The notes beneath the pieces are model-generated. The model was given only the letters and a program-made list of their open reading frames with translations, was not told the origin of the DNA and did no database searches. Positions 1 through 7,088 of a DNA stretch of 13,974 nucleotides are shown here, one piece after another. The number at the start of each line of letters is the position of its first letter. Within the stretch, counting starts at the first letter, position 1. The stretch is from CAYXWH01 sp964468755 (lineage in GTDB: Bacteria; Chloroflexota; Dehalococcoidia; Dehalococcoidales; RBG-16-60-22), in NCBI GenBank assembly GCA_964468755.1, contig CAYXWH010000049.1:1-13974 (forward strand). Direction: 5' to 3'. Both the position numbers and the translations under genes were made by a program.

Positions 1-50
1 AGGTCACCTATGAAAACCCGAAGGAGTTCTTCAACCTGCCACTCGACTGA
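1..50 (+). CDS. C-terminal end of an upstream gene (partial), possibly an amidohydrolase
   Basis: An open frame enters from the left edge and ends at TGA 48-50. The readable tail is VTYENPKEFFNLPLD. The ENP-x-x-FF(N/G)L ending is like the C-termini of many amidohydrolase-family (TIM-barrel metal-dependent hydrolase) proteins, where the last helix carries an ENAxRxFGL-type motif; this family guess rests on 15 residues only. The stop lies 45 nt before the dehydrogenase start, in the same direction, so the two could be co-transcribed. No catalytic residue is visible, so no reaction can be assigned. Confidence 0.45.
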   Translation, partial: VTYENPKEFFNLPLD

Positions 51-84
51 TGGTTTCGGTATTCGCTATAGAATTGAGTGTATT

Positions 85-90
85 GGAGGT
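85..90 (+). promoter_or_regulatory. Shine-Dalgarno site fixing the SDR start
   Basis: A perfect GGAGGT lies 5 nt before ATG 96. The same frame opens with a GTG at 78, but that codon lies upstream of this site, so translation should begin at 96. Confidence 0.8.
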
Positions 91-95
91 ATACT

Positions 96-860
96 ATGAC
101 TGAATTGTTTGATTTAACCGGTAGAGTGGCTCTGGCGGTCGGGGTGACTGATATCATCGGGCATGCCCAGGCAATCGGCCTTGCCCGGCATGGCGCCGAT
201 GTTATCGTCGCCGACAGCAGCCCTGAGACAGCAGAGCAGGTGGCCGGTGAGATACAAAACACTGGCAGAAAATCACTGCCGATTACTGTGGATGTCACCC
301 GGGAACAATCGGTAGCGGACATGGTAAAACAGGCGCTGGAAGCATTTCCCCGCATCGATATTCTGGTAAATTCTTTTACCACCCGGATTCGCAAGCCGGC
401 TACCGATTTTCCTGTTGAAGAATGGCAGCAGGTGATGGATGTCAATATCCGCGGCACGTTCATCTGCTGCAAGACAGTAGGCCGCGAGATGGTCAAGCAG
501 CGGAGCGGGAAGATAATCAATCACTCTTCAGTGAGGGCTGCATATGGTCTACCCGACGGTTATGCCGCTTACTGTTCCAGCAAGGGCGCTATCAGCACGT
601 TGACCAAAACGCTTGCCTGCGAATGGGCCAAGTATAACGTGATGGTGAACGCCATCGCGCCAACCTTTGTCAAGAGCGATAATCCCGCCTTTGCCGAACC
701 CGACCCCGAGTTTGTCAAAATGGTAACCGCCCGCATACCAATGGGCCGCTTTGCCCTGCCCGAGGAGTTTGTCGGGCCCACCGTATTTCTGGCGTCAAAG
801 GCATCGGATTTCGTTACCGGACATATACTCTACGTCGATGGCGGTACCACTACCTGGTAG
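96..860 (+). CDS. Short-chain dehydrogenase/reductase (SDR) with degenerate nucleotide motif
   Basis: This 254-residue protein has the usual length of a classical SDR, a soluble NAD(P)-dependent alcohol/carbonyl oxidoreductase. The N-terminus LFDLTGRVAL resembles gluconate 5-dehydrogenase-like SDRs. The catalytic set is present: N117 (VNIRGTF), S145 (INHSS), Y159 and K163 (YCSSK). D40 at the end of the second beta strand favours NAD(H) over NADP(H). The C-terminal YVDGG motif is present. Oddly, the dinucleotide motif TGxxxGxG reads VGVTDIIG (residues 15-22), losing the Thr and the middle Gly, and the usual NNAG is NSFT (92-95). It may bind cofactor in an altered way or use another substrate class. 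It lies 137 nt upstream of three flavoproteins on the same strand, suggesting a shared pathway. Family assignment is firm; substrate unknown. Confidence 0.9.
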   Translation: MTELFDLTGRVALAVGVTDIIGHAQAIGLARHGADVIVADSSPETAEQVAGEIQNTGRKSLPITVDVTREQSVADMVKQALEAFPRIDILVNSFTTRIRKPATDFPVEEWQQVMDVNIRGTFICCKTVGREMVKQRSGKIINHSSVRAAYGLPDGYAAYCSSKGAISTLTKTLACEWAKYNVMVNAIAPTFVKSDNPAFAEPDPEFVKMVTARIPMGRFALPEEFVGPTVFLASKASDFVTGHILYVDGGTTTW

Positions 861-931
861 CAACAGTCACCACCACCCATAAAAAGAGAATAACCGAATA
901 GAGAAATAAGCAAAGCCCACTAAGGATAATC

Positions 932-976
932 GGCAGACATTGCAAAATAGAAAGGTGTTTCAACAGCAAGTCTGCC
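932..976 (+). repeat. 7-bp inverted repeat in the leader of the flavoprotein cluster
   Basis: GGCAGAC (932-938) and GTCTGCC (970-976) are perfect complements separated by 31 nt, inside the 137-nt gap before the first flavoprotein. They could form an RNA hairpin in the leader or serve as an operator for a dimeric repressor. The stem is short, the loop long, and there is no following U-tract, so chance is also possible. Confidence 0.3.
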
Positions 977-997
977 AACTAAAATAAAGGGAGGAAC

Positions 998-2407
998 ATG
1001 TCAACCACAGAAATACCCGGAAAGTGGGACCATGAAGCCGATGTCATTATCGCCGGTGGTGGGACCGCCGGGCTGCCGGCGGGTATAACCATTGCCGAGG
1101 CAGGGCTGCACGCCACCATCCTGGAGTCATCACCCGCGTGCGGCGGCAGCTTTCATATGGTTGCCGGAGATGTTGCCATTGCCGGCAGCGATGAGCAGCA
1201 AGCCGCCGGAATCAATGACTCACCGGAAATCTTCTACCGGGACTTGATGGACCTCTGCGGTGCTGACCCGGAAATAGCCAGGGTGTATGTGGATAACCAG
1301 CTTGACTCGTATAACCTGCTTAAGAGTCAGGGCATCCAATGGCCGAATGTAAACACCCTTCCCGGCCACAGCCGCCCCCGGGGCCTGAAGTCCAGCGGCT
1401 TCGGTTCTCAGATGGTGAAAGCTCTGGAAGACAGGGCACATTCGGCAGGCGTGGAAATACTCACCAGGCACCGGGCTACCCGGCTCATCACCCACCCGTC
1501 AACCGGTCGGATTATCGGTCTCAAGGTCAGCGTCAAGGATGAGACCCGGAACTTCAAAGCAAAAAAGGCGGTGGTTCTGGCTAGCGGAGGGTTCGGGCGA
1601 AACCGCGAAATGCTTGCCGAATACGCCCCGGAAATGGTCGACTGCATTCCGAAGATGCCGACGGCACACCTCGGTGATGGCCTCAGGATGGGGCTGGCAG
1701 TGGGGGCGGCGACCAAAGACCTCGGCTCTGCGGTAGCTCCCTCCTGGCCGGTCTGTATTGAGACCCACTCCAATGCATTACGGGCGCTCTTCTGGGGTGG
1801 CATTCTGGTCAATGTCCACGGGAAACGATTCCATGATGAGTCATGCTCGGAAGGGTTCTACGGCCCGATGGCAAAAGCCGGCATGAAGCAGCCGGGCGGG
1901 TTCTACTGGGTAGTCTATGACCAGCGGGCACTCGAGGAGATGAAACGCCATAGCACTGAAGTGGAATTTGCGGATATTGAACGGTGCAAAAAGCATGAAG
2001 CCACCACCATTGAAGCGCTGGCGAACAGCGCCGGTATTGATGCCCGGGGACTCACCGAAACCATAGACAAATATAACCGTGACATAGACAGTGCCGGGTA
2101 TGACACCGTATTCGGCAGAAAATTCCAGCTGGGGAAGGAGCGCCCCCTGGTTAGAATAGATCGTCCCCCGTTCTATGCCATCAAATGCGTGACTTCGATA
2201 ACCTCTCTCAAGGGTGGCCTCAAGATAAACGGTCGCGCCCAGGTAGTCAACCAGTACGGCGAAATTATCCCCGGACTCTATGCCGCCGGCGAGGTTACCG
2301 GCGGTCTCCATACCAGAACCTACCTGCTGGGCGTAATGAGTTCCGCGGCAATGACGTTCGGCATTATCGCCGGTAGAAATGCCGTCAAAGAACCTGCCTG
2401 GCAATAA
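998..2407 (+). CDS. FAD-dependent oxidoreductase, KstD/fumarate-reductase-like superfamily (paralog 1)
   Basis: A 469-residue cytoplasmic flavoprotein of the FAD_binding_2 family (fumarate reductase, KstD, flavocytochrome c flavoprotein domain). The Rossmann motif GGGTAG (20-25) and E43 bind the FAD ADP part. Further FAD-domain motifs are ASGGFGRN (195-202), HLGDGLRMG (224-232) and GLYAAGE (426-432). There is no signal peptide, heme motif or iron-sulfur motif, so it acts as a soluble single-subunit enzyme. The acid loop GKRFHDES (275-282) retains Glu, but the His of the HTMGG motif is replaced (TSLKGG, 402-407) and the substrate Arg of the C-terminal NRLGG motif is Tyr442, in a TY...AMTFG segment like that of 3-ketosteroid dehydrogenases. 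An enone/alkene redox reaction is therefore more likely than fumarate reduction. ATG 998 follows AAGGGAGG. The next paralog starts 38 nt downstream. Confidence 0.9.
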   Translation: MSTTEIPGKWDHEADVIIAGGGTAGLPAGITIAEAGLHATILESSPACGGSFHMVAGDVAIAGSDEQQAAGINDSPEIFYRDLMDLCGADPEIARVYVDNQLDSYNLLKSQGIQWPNVNTLPGHSRPRGLKSSGFGSQMVKALEDRAHSAGVEILTRHRATRLITHPSTGRIIGLKVSVKDETRNFKAKKAVVLASGGFGRNREMLAEYAPEMVDCIPKMPTAHLGDGLRMGLAVGAATKDLGSAVAPSWPVCIETHSNALRALFWGGILVNVHGKRFHDESCSEGFYGPMAKAGMKQPGGFYWVVYDQRALEEMKRHSTEVEFADIERCKKHEATTIEALANSAGIDARGLTETIDKYNRDIDSAGYDTVFGRKFQLGKERPLVRIDRPPFYAIKCVTSITSLKGGLKINGRAQVVNQYGEIIPGLYAAGEVTGGLHTRTYLLGVMSSAAMTFGIIAGRNAVKEPAWQ

Positions 2408-2445
2408 GTAAAATATCCCGGCAACCAGCTATAGAAGGGAGAAAC

Positions 2446-3861
2446 ATGTCAACAACAGTACCAACGAAATGGGACCATGAAGCCGATGTTATCATCGTTG
2501 GCGGCGGCGCCGCCGGAATCCCGGCAGCCATAGTGGCTGCGGAGGCTGGCCTAAAGACAACCCTCCTTGAGGCAGGCACAGCCTGCGGCGGCAGCTTTGC
2601 TATCGGTATAGGCGACTTTGCCATTGCCGGCAGTGATGAGCAGCAGGCAGCCGGAATTGATGACTCACCGGAAATCTTCTATCAGGACCTGGTAAACTTC
2701 AGCGGCGCTGACCCGGAAATAGCCAGGGCGTATACCGATAACCAGCTTGACGCGTATCGCATGTTAAGGGAAGTCGGCATCCGGTTCCCCGGTGTCATCC
2801 AGTTTCCGGGCCACAGCCGGGACCGTGCTATTGCCTGGCTCATCGGTATGGGACCCCGGATAATTCAGGCACTGGAAGAGCGAGCCAAAAGGGCCGGAGT
2901 GGAAATACTATTCCGGCATAGGGCCACCAGGTTAATCAACGACCCGCCAACCGGCCGGGTTATCGGCCTCAAGGTCAGCGTCAACGATGAGGCCAGGAAT
3001 TTTAAGGCAAGCAAGGCGGTGATTCTGGCTACCGGAGGGTTCGGGTACAACCGTGAGATGATTACCGAGTACGCCCCCGATATGTCGAATGCCGTTCCCA
3101 TAATGCCGGCTACCCACCTTGGCGACGGACTCAGGATGGGGATGGCGTTGGGGGCAGCCACCAAAGATATAGGCGCGGCGGTAACCCCTTCTCTGCCCGT
3201 GTGCGTTGAGACGCATGCCAACCCGATACAGGCGCTGTTCTGGGGAAGCATCGCAGTCAGCGGTGGTGGCAAACGATTTTATGAGGAGTCCTGCTCTAAT
3301 GGTTTTTACGGCTCGCTGACCGGCGCCGGCATGAAGCAGCCGGGTGGGGTCTACTGGATAGTGTACGACGATACTATCATTGAGCAGATGAAGCGCAATC
3401 CAGAAAAATCACAGGTAGCCTATATAGAAGATTGCAAGCAGTATAAAGAAAATACTATCTCAGAGCTGGCGAAGAGCGCCGGTATTGATGCCCAAGGGCT
3501 TACCGAAACCATCGATAAATATAATGGCGATATAGACAGCGTTGGCTACGATACTGTACTGGGGAGAAGGTTCCAGTTCGGACGCGAACGGCAACTGCTG
3601 AAAATAGCGACACCGCCATTCTATGCCATCAAATGCGCCACCTCGACGACTTCTCTCAAGGGAGGCTTGAAGACAAACGGCAGCGCCCAGGTAGTCAATC
3701 AGTATGCCGAAGTAATCCCAAGCCTCTACGCTGCCGGCGAGGTCAGCGGCGGACTCCACGGCAAGTCATACCTGTCGGGTGTCATGAGCTCGGCAGCCAT
3801 GACCTTCGGTATCATCGCCGCCAGAAACGCGGCTAAAGAGACTGCCTGGCAACAGGTATAA
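2446..3861 (+). CDS. FAD-dependent oxidoreductase, KstD/fumarate-reductase-like superfamily (paralog 2)
   Basis: A 471-residue paralog of the preceding gene. It shares the N-terminal KWDHEADVII signature, FAD motif GGGAAG (19-24) with E42, the HLGDGLRMG motif, the acid loop GKRFYEES, and a C-terminal SLYAAGE...SYLSGVM...AMTFG block with Tyr442. As in its neighbours, the fumarate-binding His and Arg are missing. It is the most divergent of the three in the middle (TGGFGYNREMITEY, then NAVPIMPATH), suggesting a different substrate pocket. ATG 2446 follows AAGGGAG. The ribosome-binding site and first codons (AAGGGAG-AAACATGTCAAC) nearly repeat those of paralog 1, as expected for a tandem duplication that copied the leader. 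It is probably co-transcribed with the genes on both sides. The reaction is inferred only at family level. Confidence 0.9.
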   Translation: MSTTVPTKWDHEADVIIVGGGAAGIPAAIVAAEAGLKTTLLEAGTACGGSFAIGIGDFAIAGSDEQQAAGIDDSPEIFYQDLVNFSGADPEIARAYTDNQLDAYRMLREVGIRFPGVIQFPGHSRDRAIAWLIGMGPRIIQALEERAKRAGVEILFRHRATRLINDPPTGRVIGLKVSVNDEARNFKASKAVILATGGFGYNREMITEYAPDMSNAVPIMPATHLGDGLRMGMALGAATKDIGAAVTPSLPVCVETHANPIQALFWGSIAVSGGGKRFYEESCSNGFYGSLTGAGMKQPGGVYWIVYDDTIIEQMKRNPEKSQVAYIEDCKQYKENTISELAKSAGIDAQGLTETIDKYNGDIDSVGYDTVLGRRFQFGRERQLLKIATPPFYAIKCATSTTSLKGGLKTNGSAQVVNQYAEVIPSLYAAGEVSGGLHGKSYLSGVMSSAAMTFGIIAARNAAKETAWQQV

Positions 3862-3898
3862 CTTACCTTGAAATAAAACGGAAGAAAGGGGAGTAGAA

Positions 3899-5302
3899 AT
3901 GCCAGCAAAGGAAGTGCCCCGAAAGTGGGACCATGAAGCCGATGTCATTATCGTTGGCGGCGGGACTGCCGGGCTACCGGCGGGAATAACCGCAGCCGAG
4001 TCCGGTCTCAAGGCGACTATCCTTGAAGTAAGACCGGCCTGCGGCGGCAGCCTGAATATGGCGTTCGGAGGCGTCGCCTTCGCCGGGACTGATGAACAGA
4101 AGGCAGCCGGAATCGATGACTCTCCCGAAATCCTGTATCAGGACCTGGTCAATATCAGCGGCGCCGACCAGGAATTGGCCAGAGCCTACGCGGATAACCA
4201 GCTTGATGCCTATACTATCATCAAGGAAGAGGGGATTAAATGGCCGGGTATCCTTGCCCTCCCGGGCCACAGTCGAGACAGGAGTCTGGGCTGGCTGCTG
4301 GGATATGGTGCTGATATAGTAAAAGCCCTGGAAAATAGAGCCAGGCGGAGCGGGGTGGAAATACTATTCCGGCATAGAGCCACCAGGTTAATCACCGATC
4401 CGCCAACCGGCCGGGTTATCGGGCTCAAGGTGAGCGTGAAAGATGAGACCAGGAACTTCAAGGCAAAAAAGGCGGTGATTCTAACCACCGGAGGTTTCGG
4501 GCGAAACCGCGAAATGCTTGCCGAATACGCACCGGAAATGGTCGACTGCATTCCGAAGATGCCGGCCGGACACCTCGGTGATGGCCTCAGGATGGGGCTG
4601 GCTATGGGAGCCGCCACCAGGGATATCGGTGTCGCCGTGGCTCCTTCCTGGCCTGTCTGTGTCGAGACACATTCCAGCGCGCTGCCGGCAGTTGACTGGG
4701 GTGGCATCATGGTCAATGTCCACGGGAAACGGTTTCATGATGAGTCATCCTCGGAATCCTTCTATGGCCCGATGACCGGCGCCGGCATGAAGCAGCCGGG
4801 CGGAGTCTACTGGGTGGTCTTTAATGATGATATCAAGAAGTCAATCGGCAAGGTCCACGAAAAGTTACTGAAGACCGTGGAAAATTGCAAACAATATAAA
4901 GCCAGCACCATTGAAGAACTGGCTAACATTGCCGGTATAGATGTCCGGGGGCTCACCGAAACCGTCGATAAATATAACGGCGATATAGATAGCCCCGGCT
5001 ACGATACCGTGTTCGGCAGAAGGTTCCAGCTGGGACAGGAGCGTCCCCTTATTAAAATAGATAAGCCCCCGTTTTTTACCGTAAAATGCAAAACCTCGAT
5101 AACTTCACTCAAAGGAGGACTCAGGATAAACGGCAGCGCCCAGGTAGTCAACCAGTATGGCGAGGTCATTCCGGGACTCTACGCTGCCGGCGAAGTTACC
5201 GGCGGCCTCAGCACCAAAACATATCTGCTATGCGTGCTTACTTCGGCAGCAATGACCCAGGGTATTATCGCCGCCAGAAACACCGCTAAAGCACCTGTCT
5301 GA
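3899..5302 (+). CDS. FAD-dependent oxidoreductase, KstD/fumarate-reductase-like superfamily (paralog 3)
   Basis: A 467-residue third paralog with FAD motif GGGTAG (20-25), E43, TTGGFGRN, HLGDGLRMG, acid loop GKRFHDES and C-terminal GLYAAGE (426-432). Tyr442 is kept, but the C-terminal active-site segment differs from the other two: YLLC-V replaces YL(L/S)G-V (Cys445 for Gly), and AMTQG replaces AMTFG. These changes sit where KstD-type enzymes place substrate-contacting residues, so substrate range has probably diverged. At DNA level the gene is a patchwork: 4355-4422 closely matches paralog 2, while 4496-4564 is almost identical to paralog 1. ATG 3899 follows GAAAGGGGAG. The binding-protein gene begins 121 nt downstream. 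Confidence 0.9.
   Translation: MPAKEVPRKWDHEADVIIVGGGTAGLPAGITAAESGLKATILEVRPACGGSLNMAFGGVAFAGTDEQKAAGIDDSPEILYQDLVNISGADQELARAYADNQLDAYTIIKEEGIKWPGILALPGHSRDRSLGWLLGYGADIVKALENRARRSGVEILFRHRATRLITDPPTGRVIGLKVSVKDETRNFKAKKAVILTTGGFGRNREMLAEYAPEMVDCIPKMPAGHLGDGLRMGLAMGAATRDIGVAVAPSWPVCVETHSSALPAVDWGGIMVNVHGKRFHDESSSESFYGPMTGAGMKQPGGVYWVVFNDDIKKSIGKVHEKLLKTVENCKQYKASTIEELANIAGIDVRGLTETVDKYNGDIDSPGYDTVFGRRFQLGQERPLIKIDKPPFFTVKCKTSITSLKGGLRINGSAQVVNQYGEVIPGLYAAGEVTGGLSTKTYLLCVLTSAAMTQGIIAARNTAKAPV
4355..4422 (+). repeat. Segment nearly identical to paralog 2 (2899-2966)
   Basis: Bases 4355-4422 match 2899-2966 at 65 of 68 positions by eye (offset 1456), while paralog 1 differs at many sites in the same stretch. 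Only about 75 nt further on, paralog 3 switches to matching paralog 1. Confidence 0.75.
4496..4601 (+). repeat. Segment nearly identical to paralog 1 (1592-1697)
   Basis: Bases 4496-4564 match 1592-1660 at 68 of 69 positions by eye, and 4570-4601 match 1666-1697 exactly, at a constant offset of 2904. Synonymous sites are shared too, which is more than protein constraint requires. This suggests recent gene conversion or partial recombination between the flavoprotein genes. Confidence 0.8.
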
Positions 5303-5360
5303 AAGTGACTGCCATGGACTGAATCCGTACAGTAAAATAGCATAAAAAGCGAGGTGATGC

Positions 5361-5374
5361 CTATATTCATATAG
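5361..5374. promoter_or_regulatory. AT-rich palindrome, candidate operator
   Basis: CTATAT-TC-ATATAG is a perfect 6+2+6 palindrome lying 49 nt before the binding-protein start, within the 121-nt gap after the third flavoprotein. It has the form of a binding site for a dimeric regulator and may allow separate control of the transporter gene. No clear -35/-10 pair was found beside it, and AT-rich palindromes of this size can arise by chance. Confidence 0.3.
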
Positions 5375-5423
5375 CCAATAATACAGTTAAAACCCGGTAT
5401 ATCAAGGTAAGGAGAAAGCGACA

Positions 5424-6800
5424 ATGAAAAAGTTGTTTTTAATCTCACTGCTGATAGTAGTGATGATTGGACTGGTCGCCAGCGGCTGCGCTGAACCGGC
5501 CCCTTCTCCATCACCAGCTCCATCACCGGCTCCAGCACCGGAACCAGCCCCAGCAGCGCCGGATGAAATTCGCATAGGCTATAGCGGGTCACTAACCGGC
5601 ATGTTAGCCGCTTTCGGGACCGGCAATGCCTTTGGGATTGAAGCGGCCGTGGAGGACATCAACAAACTGGGCGGTGTCTACCTGAGCGAGTACGATACCA
5701 GAGTGCCGGTGCGGGCTATAGTAGTCGACTGCGAGAGTGAGCTTACCAAGAGGGGAAGCCTTGCCGAAGACCTCATTCTCCGCGACAATGTACATTTCCT
5801 CGTCTCCGACTCGCTACCGGCACCGATTCGTGAGTCCACTCTGGCTGACCAGTATAAAATTCCCAACATCATGGGCGGAGGACCCTTGGAGCCCTGGCTG
5901 GCCCGGCGGTCGGAAGTGACGCCACCCTGGCCCTATACCTGGTTCGTTGGTTTCCGTATCGCCATGCCGCCTCCACCCGGAGATTACCGAGCCGGTAAGC
6001 CGGGATATACCATTATGGATGCCTGGAAGGGAATGCTGGACAGGTTCGGCGACCAGACCAATAAAAAGATGGGGGTCTTCGCATCAGATGACCCCGACGG
6101 CATCGGCTGGTACCGGTCATTTCCCCCACTATTAAAGGAATGGGGATATGAGGTCGTTGGCGTGGAAAGTGACGTAGGCCTGTTTCCGCTGGAAACCACG
6201 GACTACACCGCCATTATAAAAACATGGATGAAGAATGATGTGGAAATACTCTGGGGGAACTGTCCCGGCGCTCATTTTGGGACACTGTGGCGGCAATGCC
6301 ATGAGTTGAACTTCAAGCCCAAGATGGTTTCTGTAGCCAGAGCCGCCCAGTTCTACACGGATATAGCTGCCTGGGGCGGCGACTTGCCGCTGGCCGTCTG
6401 CACCGAAATCAAGTGGGACCCGGCGTATAAAGATTCCCCCGGCATCGGCGACACCACCCCGGAATCGCTCGCGGCACGATGGACTGAAGAGACCGGTATG
6501 CCACTGAACCGCAATATCTCCGACGGCTATGTTACCGTCCAGGTCCTGCTGGATGCCATCGAACGGGCAGGCACTTTTGACGGAGAGCAGGTGAATAATG
6601 CTCTGGCGGACACCGACCTGCATACCATCTTCCACCGCGTGGTGTTTGACCCGGGGACACACTTTAGCGGTACGCCGGTCTTCATGGGACAGTGGATGAA
6701 GACTGACGAGCCATGGGTATGGGAATATCCCGTAGTCATCTCCAAACATGAGTTCGTACCCGCTACCCACGAGCCGATATTCCCTATTCCCTACGAGTAA
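5424..6800 (+). CDS. Lipoprotein substrate-binding protein, Leu/Ile/Val (Peripla_BP_6) ABC family
   Basis: A 458-residue extracytoplasmic binding protein that captures a small solute for an ABC importer. Residues 1-21 form a lipoprotein signal peptide (MKK, hydrophobic core, lipobox A-S-G-C22). Cys22 would be lipidated and anchor the protein outside the membrane. A Pro/Ala/Ser linker (about 24-46) follows, then the family signature IRIGYSGSLTG (49-59) and a GIEAAVEDIN helix (71-80). The rest fits the two-lobed type I periplasmic-binding fold. The class takes up branched-chain amino acids, amides, urea, aromatic acids and other carboxylates, so the ligand cannot be read here. ATG 5424 follows AAGGAG. 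No permease or ATPase gene is adjacent, although the N gap could hide sequence. Its position after the flavoproteins suggests that it supplies their substrate. Confidence 0.92.
   Translation: MKKLFLISLLIVVMIGLVASGCAEPAPSPSPAPSPAPAPEPAPAAPDEIRIGYSGSLTGMLAAFGTGNAFGIEAAVEDINKLGGVYLSEYDTRVPVRAIVVDCESELTKRGSLAEDLILRDNVHFLVSDSLPAPIRESTLADQYKIPNIMGGGPLEPWLARRSEVTPPWPYTWFVGFRIAMPPPPGDYRAGKPGYTIMDAWKGMLDRFGDQTNKKMGVFASDDPDGIGWYRSFPPLLKEWGYEVVGVESDVGLFPLETTDYTAIIKTWMKNDVEILWGNCPGAHFGTLWRQCHELNFKPKMVSVARAAQFYTDIAAWGGDLPLAVCTEIKWDPAYKDSPGIGDTTPESLAARWTEETGMPLNRNISDGYVTVQVLLDAIERAGTFDGEQVNNALADTDLHTIFHRVVFDPGTHFSGTPVFMGQWMKTDEPWVWEYPVVISKHEFVPATHEPIFPIPYE
5507..5554 (+). repeat. Imperfect 12-bp tandem repeat in the lipoprotein linker
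   Basis: Four consecutive 12-bp units (TCCATCACCAGC, TCCATCACCGGC, TCCAGCACCGGA, ACCAGCCCCAGC) encode the Pro/Ala/Ser spacer between the lipidated Cys and the folded domain. Whole-codon units allow the tether length to change by slippage without a frameshift. Confidence 0.7.
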
Positions 6801-6841
6801 GACAGTTTGGCGATTATCCGGATATAAATAACATAATCAAT

Positions 6842-6883
6842 GGGGGTGAGGTACCACCGCCCGGGAACAATGGCCTCACCCCC
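6842..6883. terminator. Perfect 10-bp GC-rich inverted repeat, possible terminator
   Basis: GGGGGTGAGG (6842-6851) pairs perfectly with CCTCACCCCC (6874-6883) around a 22-nt loop. It begins 41 nt after the binding-protein stop, near the meeting point of the convergent gene sets. A transcription terminator is the simplest reading. The loop is long and only TT follows the stem, so it is not a classical intrinsic terminator; it could instead be an mRNA 3'-end stabiliser. Confidence 0.45.
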
Positions 6884-6971
6884 TTGGTGCCCGCTAGTAA
6901 CCTATGTGGCTTGCCAGGGAGAATGATACGACAATACTGAACCAGCCGCGTATATTTTTTATATAGCCTGT

Positions 6972-7071
6972 NNNNNNNNNNNNNNNNNNNNNNNNNNNNN
7001 NNNNNNNNNNNNNNNNNNNNNNNNNNNNNNNNNNNNNNNNNNNNNNNNNNNNNNNNNNNNNNNNNNNNNNN
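6972..7071. other. Assembly gap (100 N)
   Basis: Exactly 100 unknown bases, the usual placeholder for a scaffold gap of undetermined size. Flanking sequence (6884-6971 and 7072-7088) shows no gene. The two halves of the window are joined only by scaffolding, and genes could be missing here. Confidence 0.97.
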
Positions 7072-7088
7072 TGATTTTCATAACGAGG

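Noticed and set aside
67..74. TATAGAAT as a -10 element for the SDR gene
   Set aside because: No acceptable -35 hexamer lies 16-18 nt upstream, and the preceding gene ends only 45 nt before the SDR, so read-through is as likely.
932..976. Riboswitch or attenuator upstream of the flavoproteins
   Set aside because: Only one 7-bp inverted repeat is visible, with no conserved riboswitch core or U-tract; it is kept only as a low-confidence repeat.
1220..2404. Long open frames on the minus strand inside the flavoprotein genes
   Set aside because: They are antisense shadows. The plus-strand frame has conserved FAD motifs, and the minus frames recur at matching places in the paralogs only because the genes are duplicated.
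6132..6770. 212-codon minus-strand open frame opposite the binding-protein gene
   Set aside because: It has no recognisable domain and no supporting ribosome-binding site, and it lies fully antisense to a well-supported gene.
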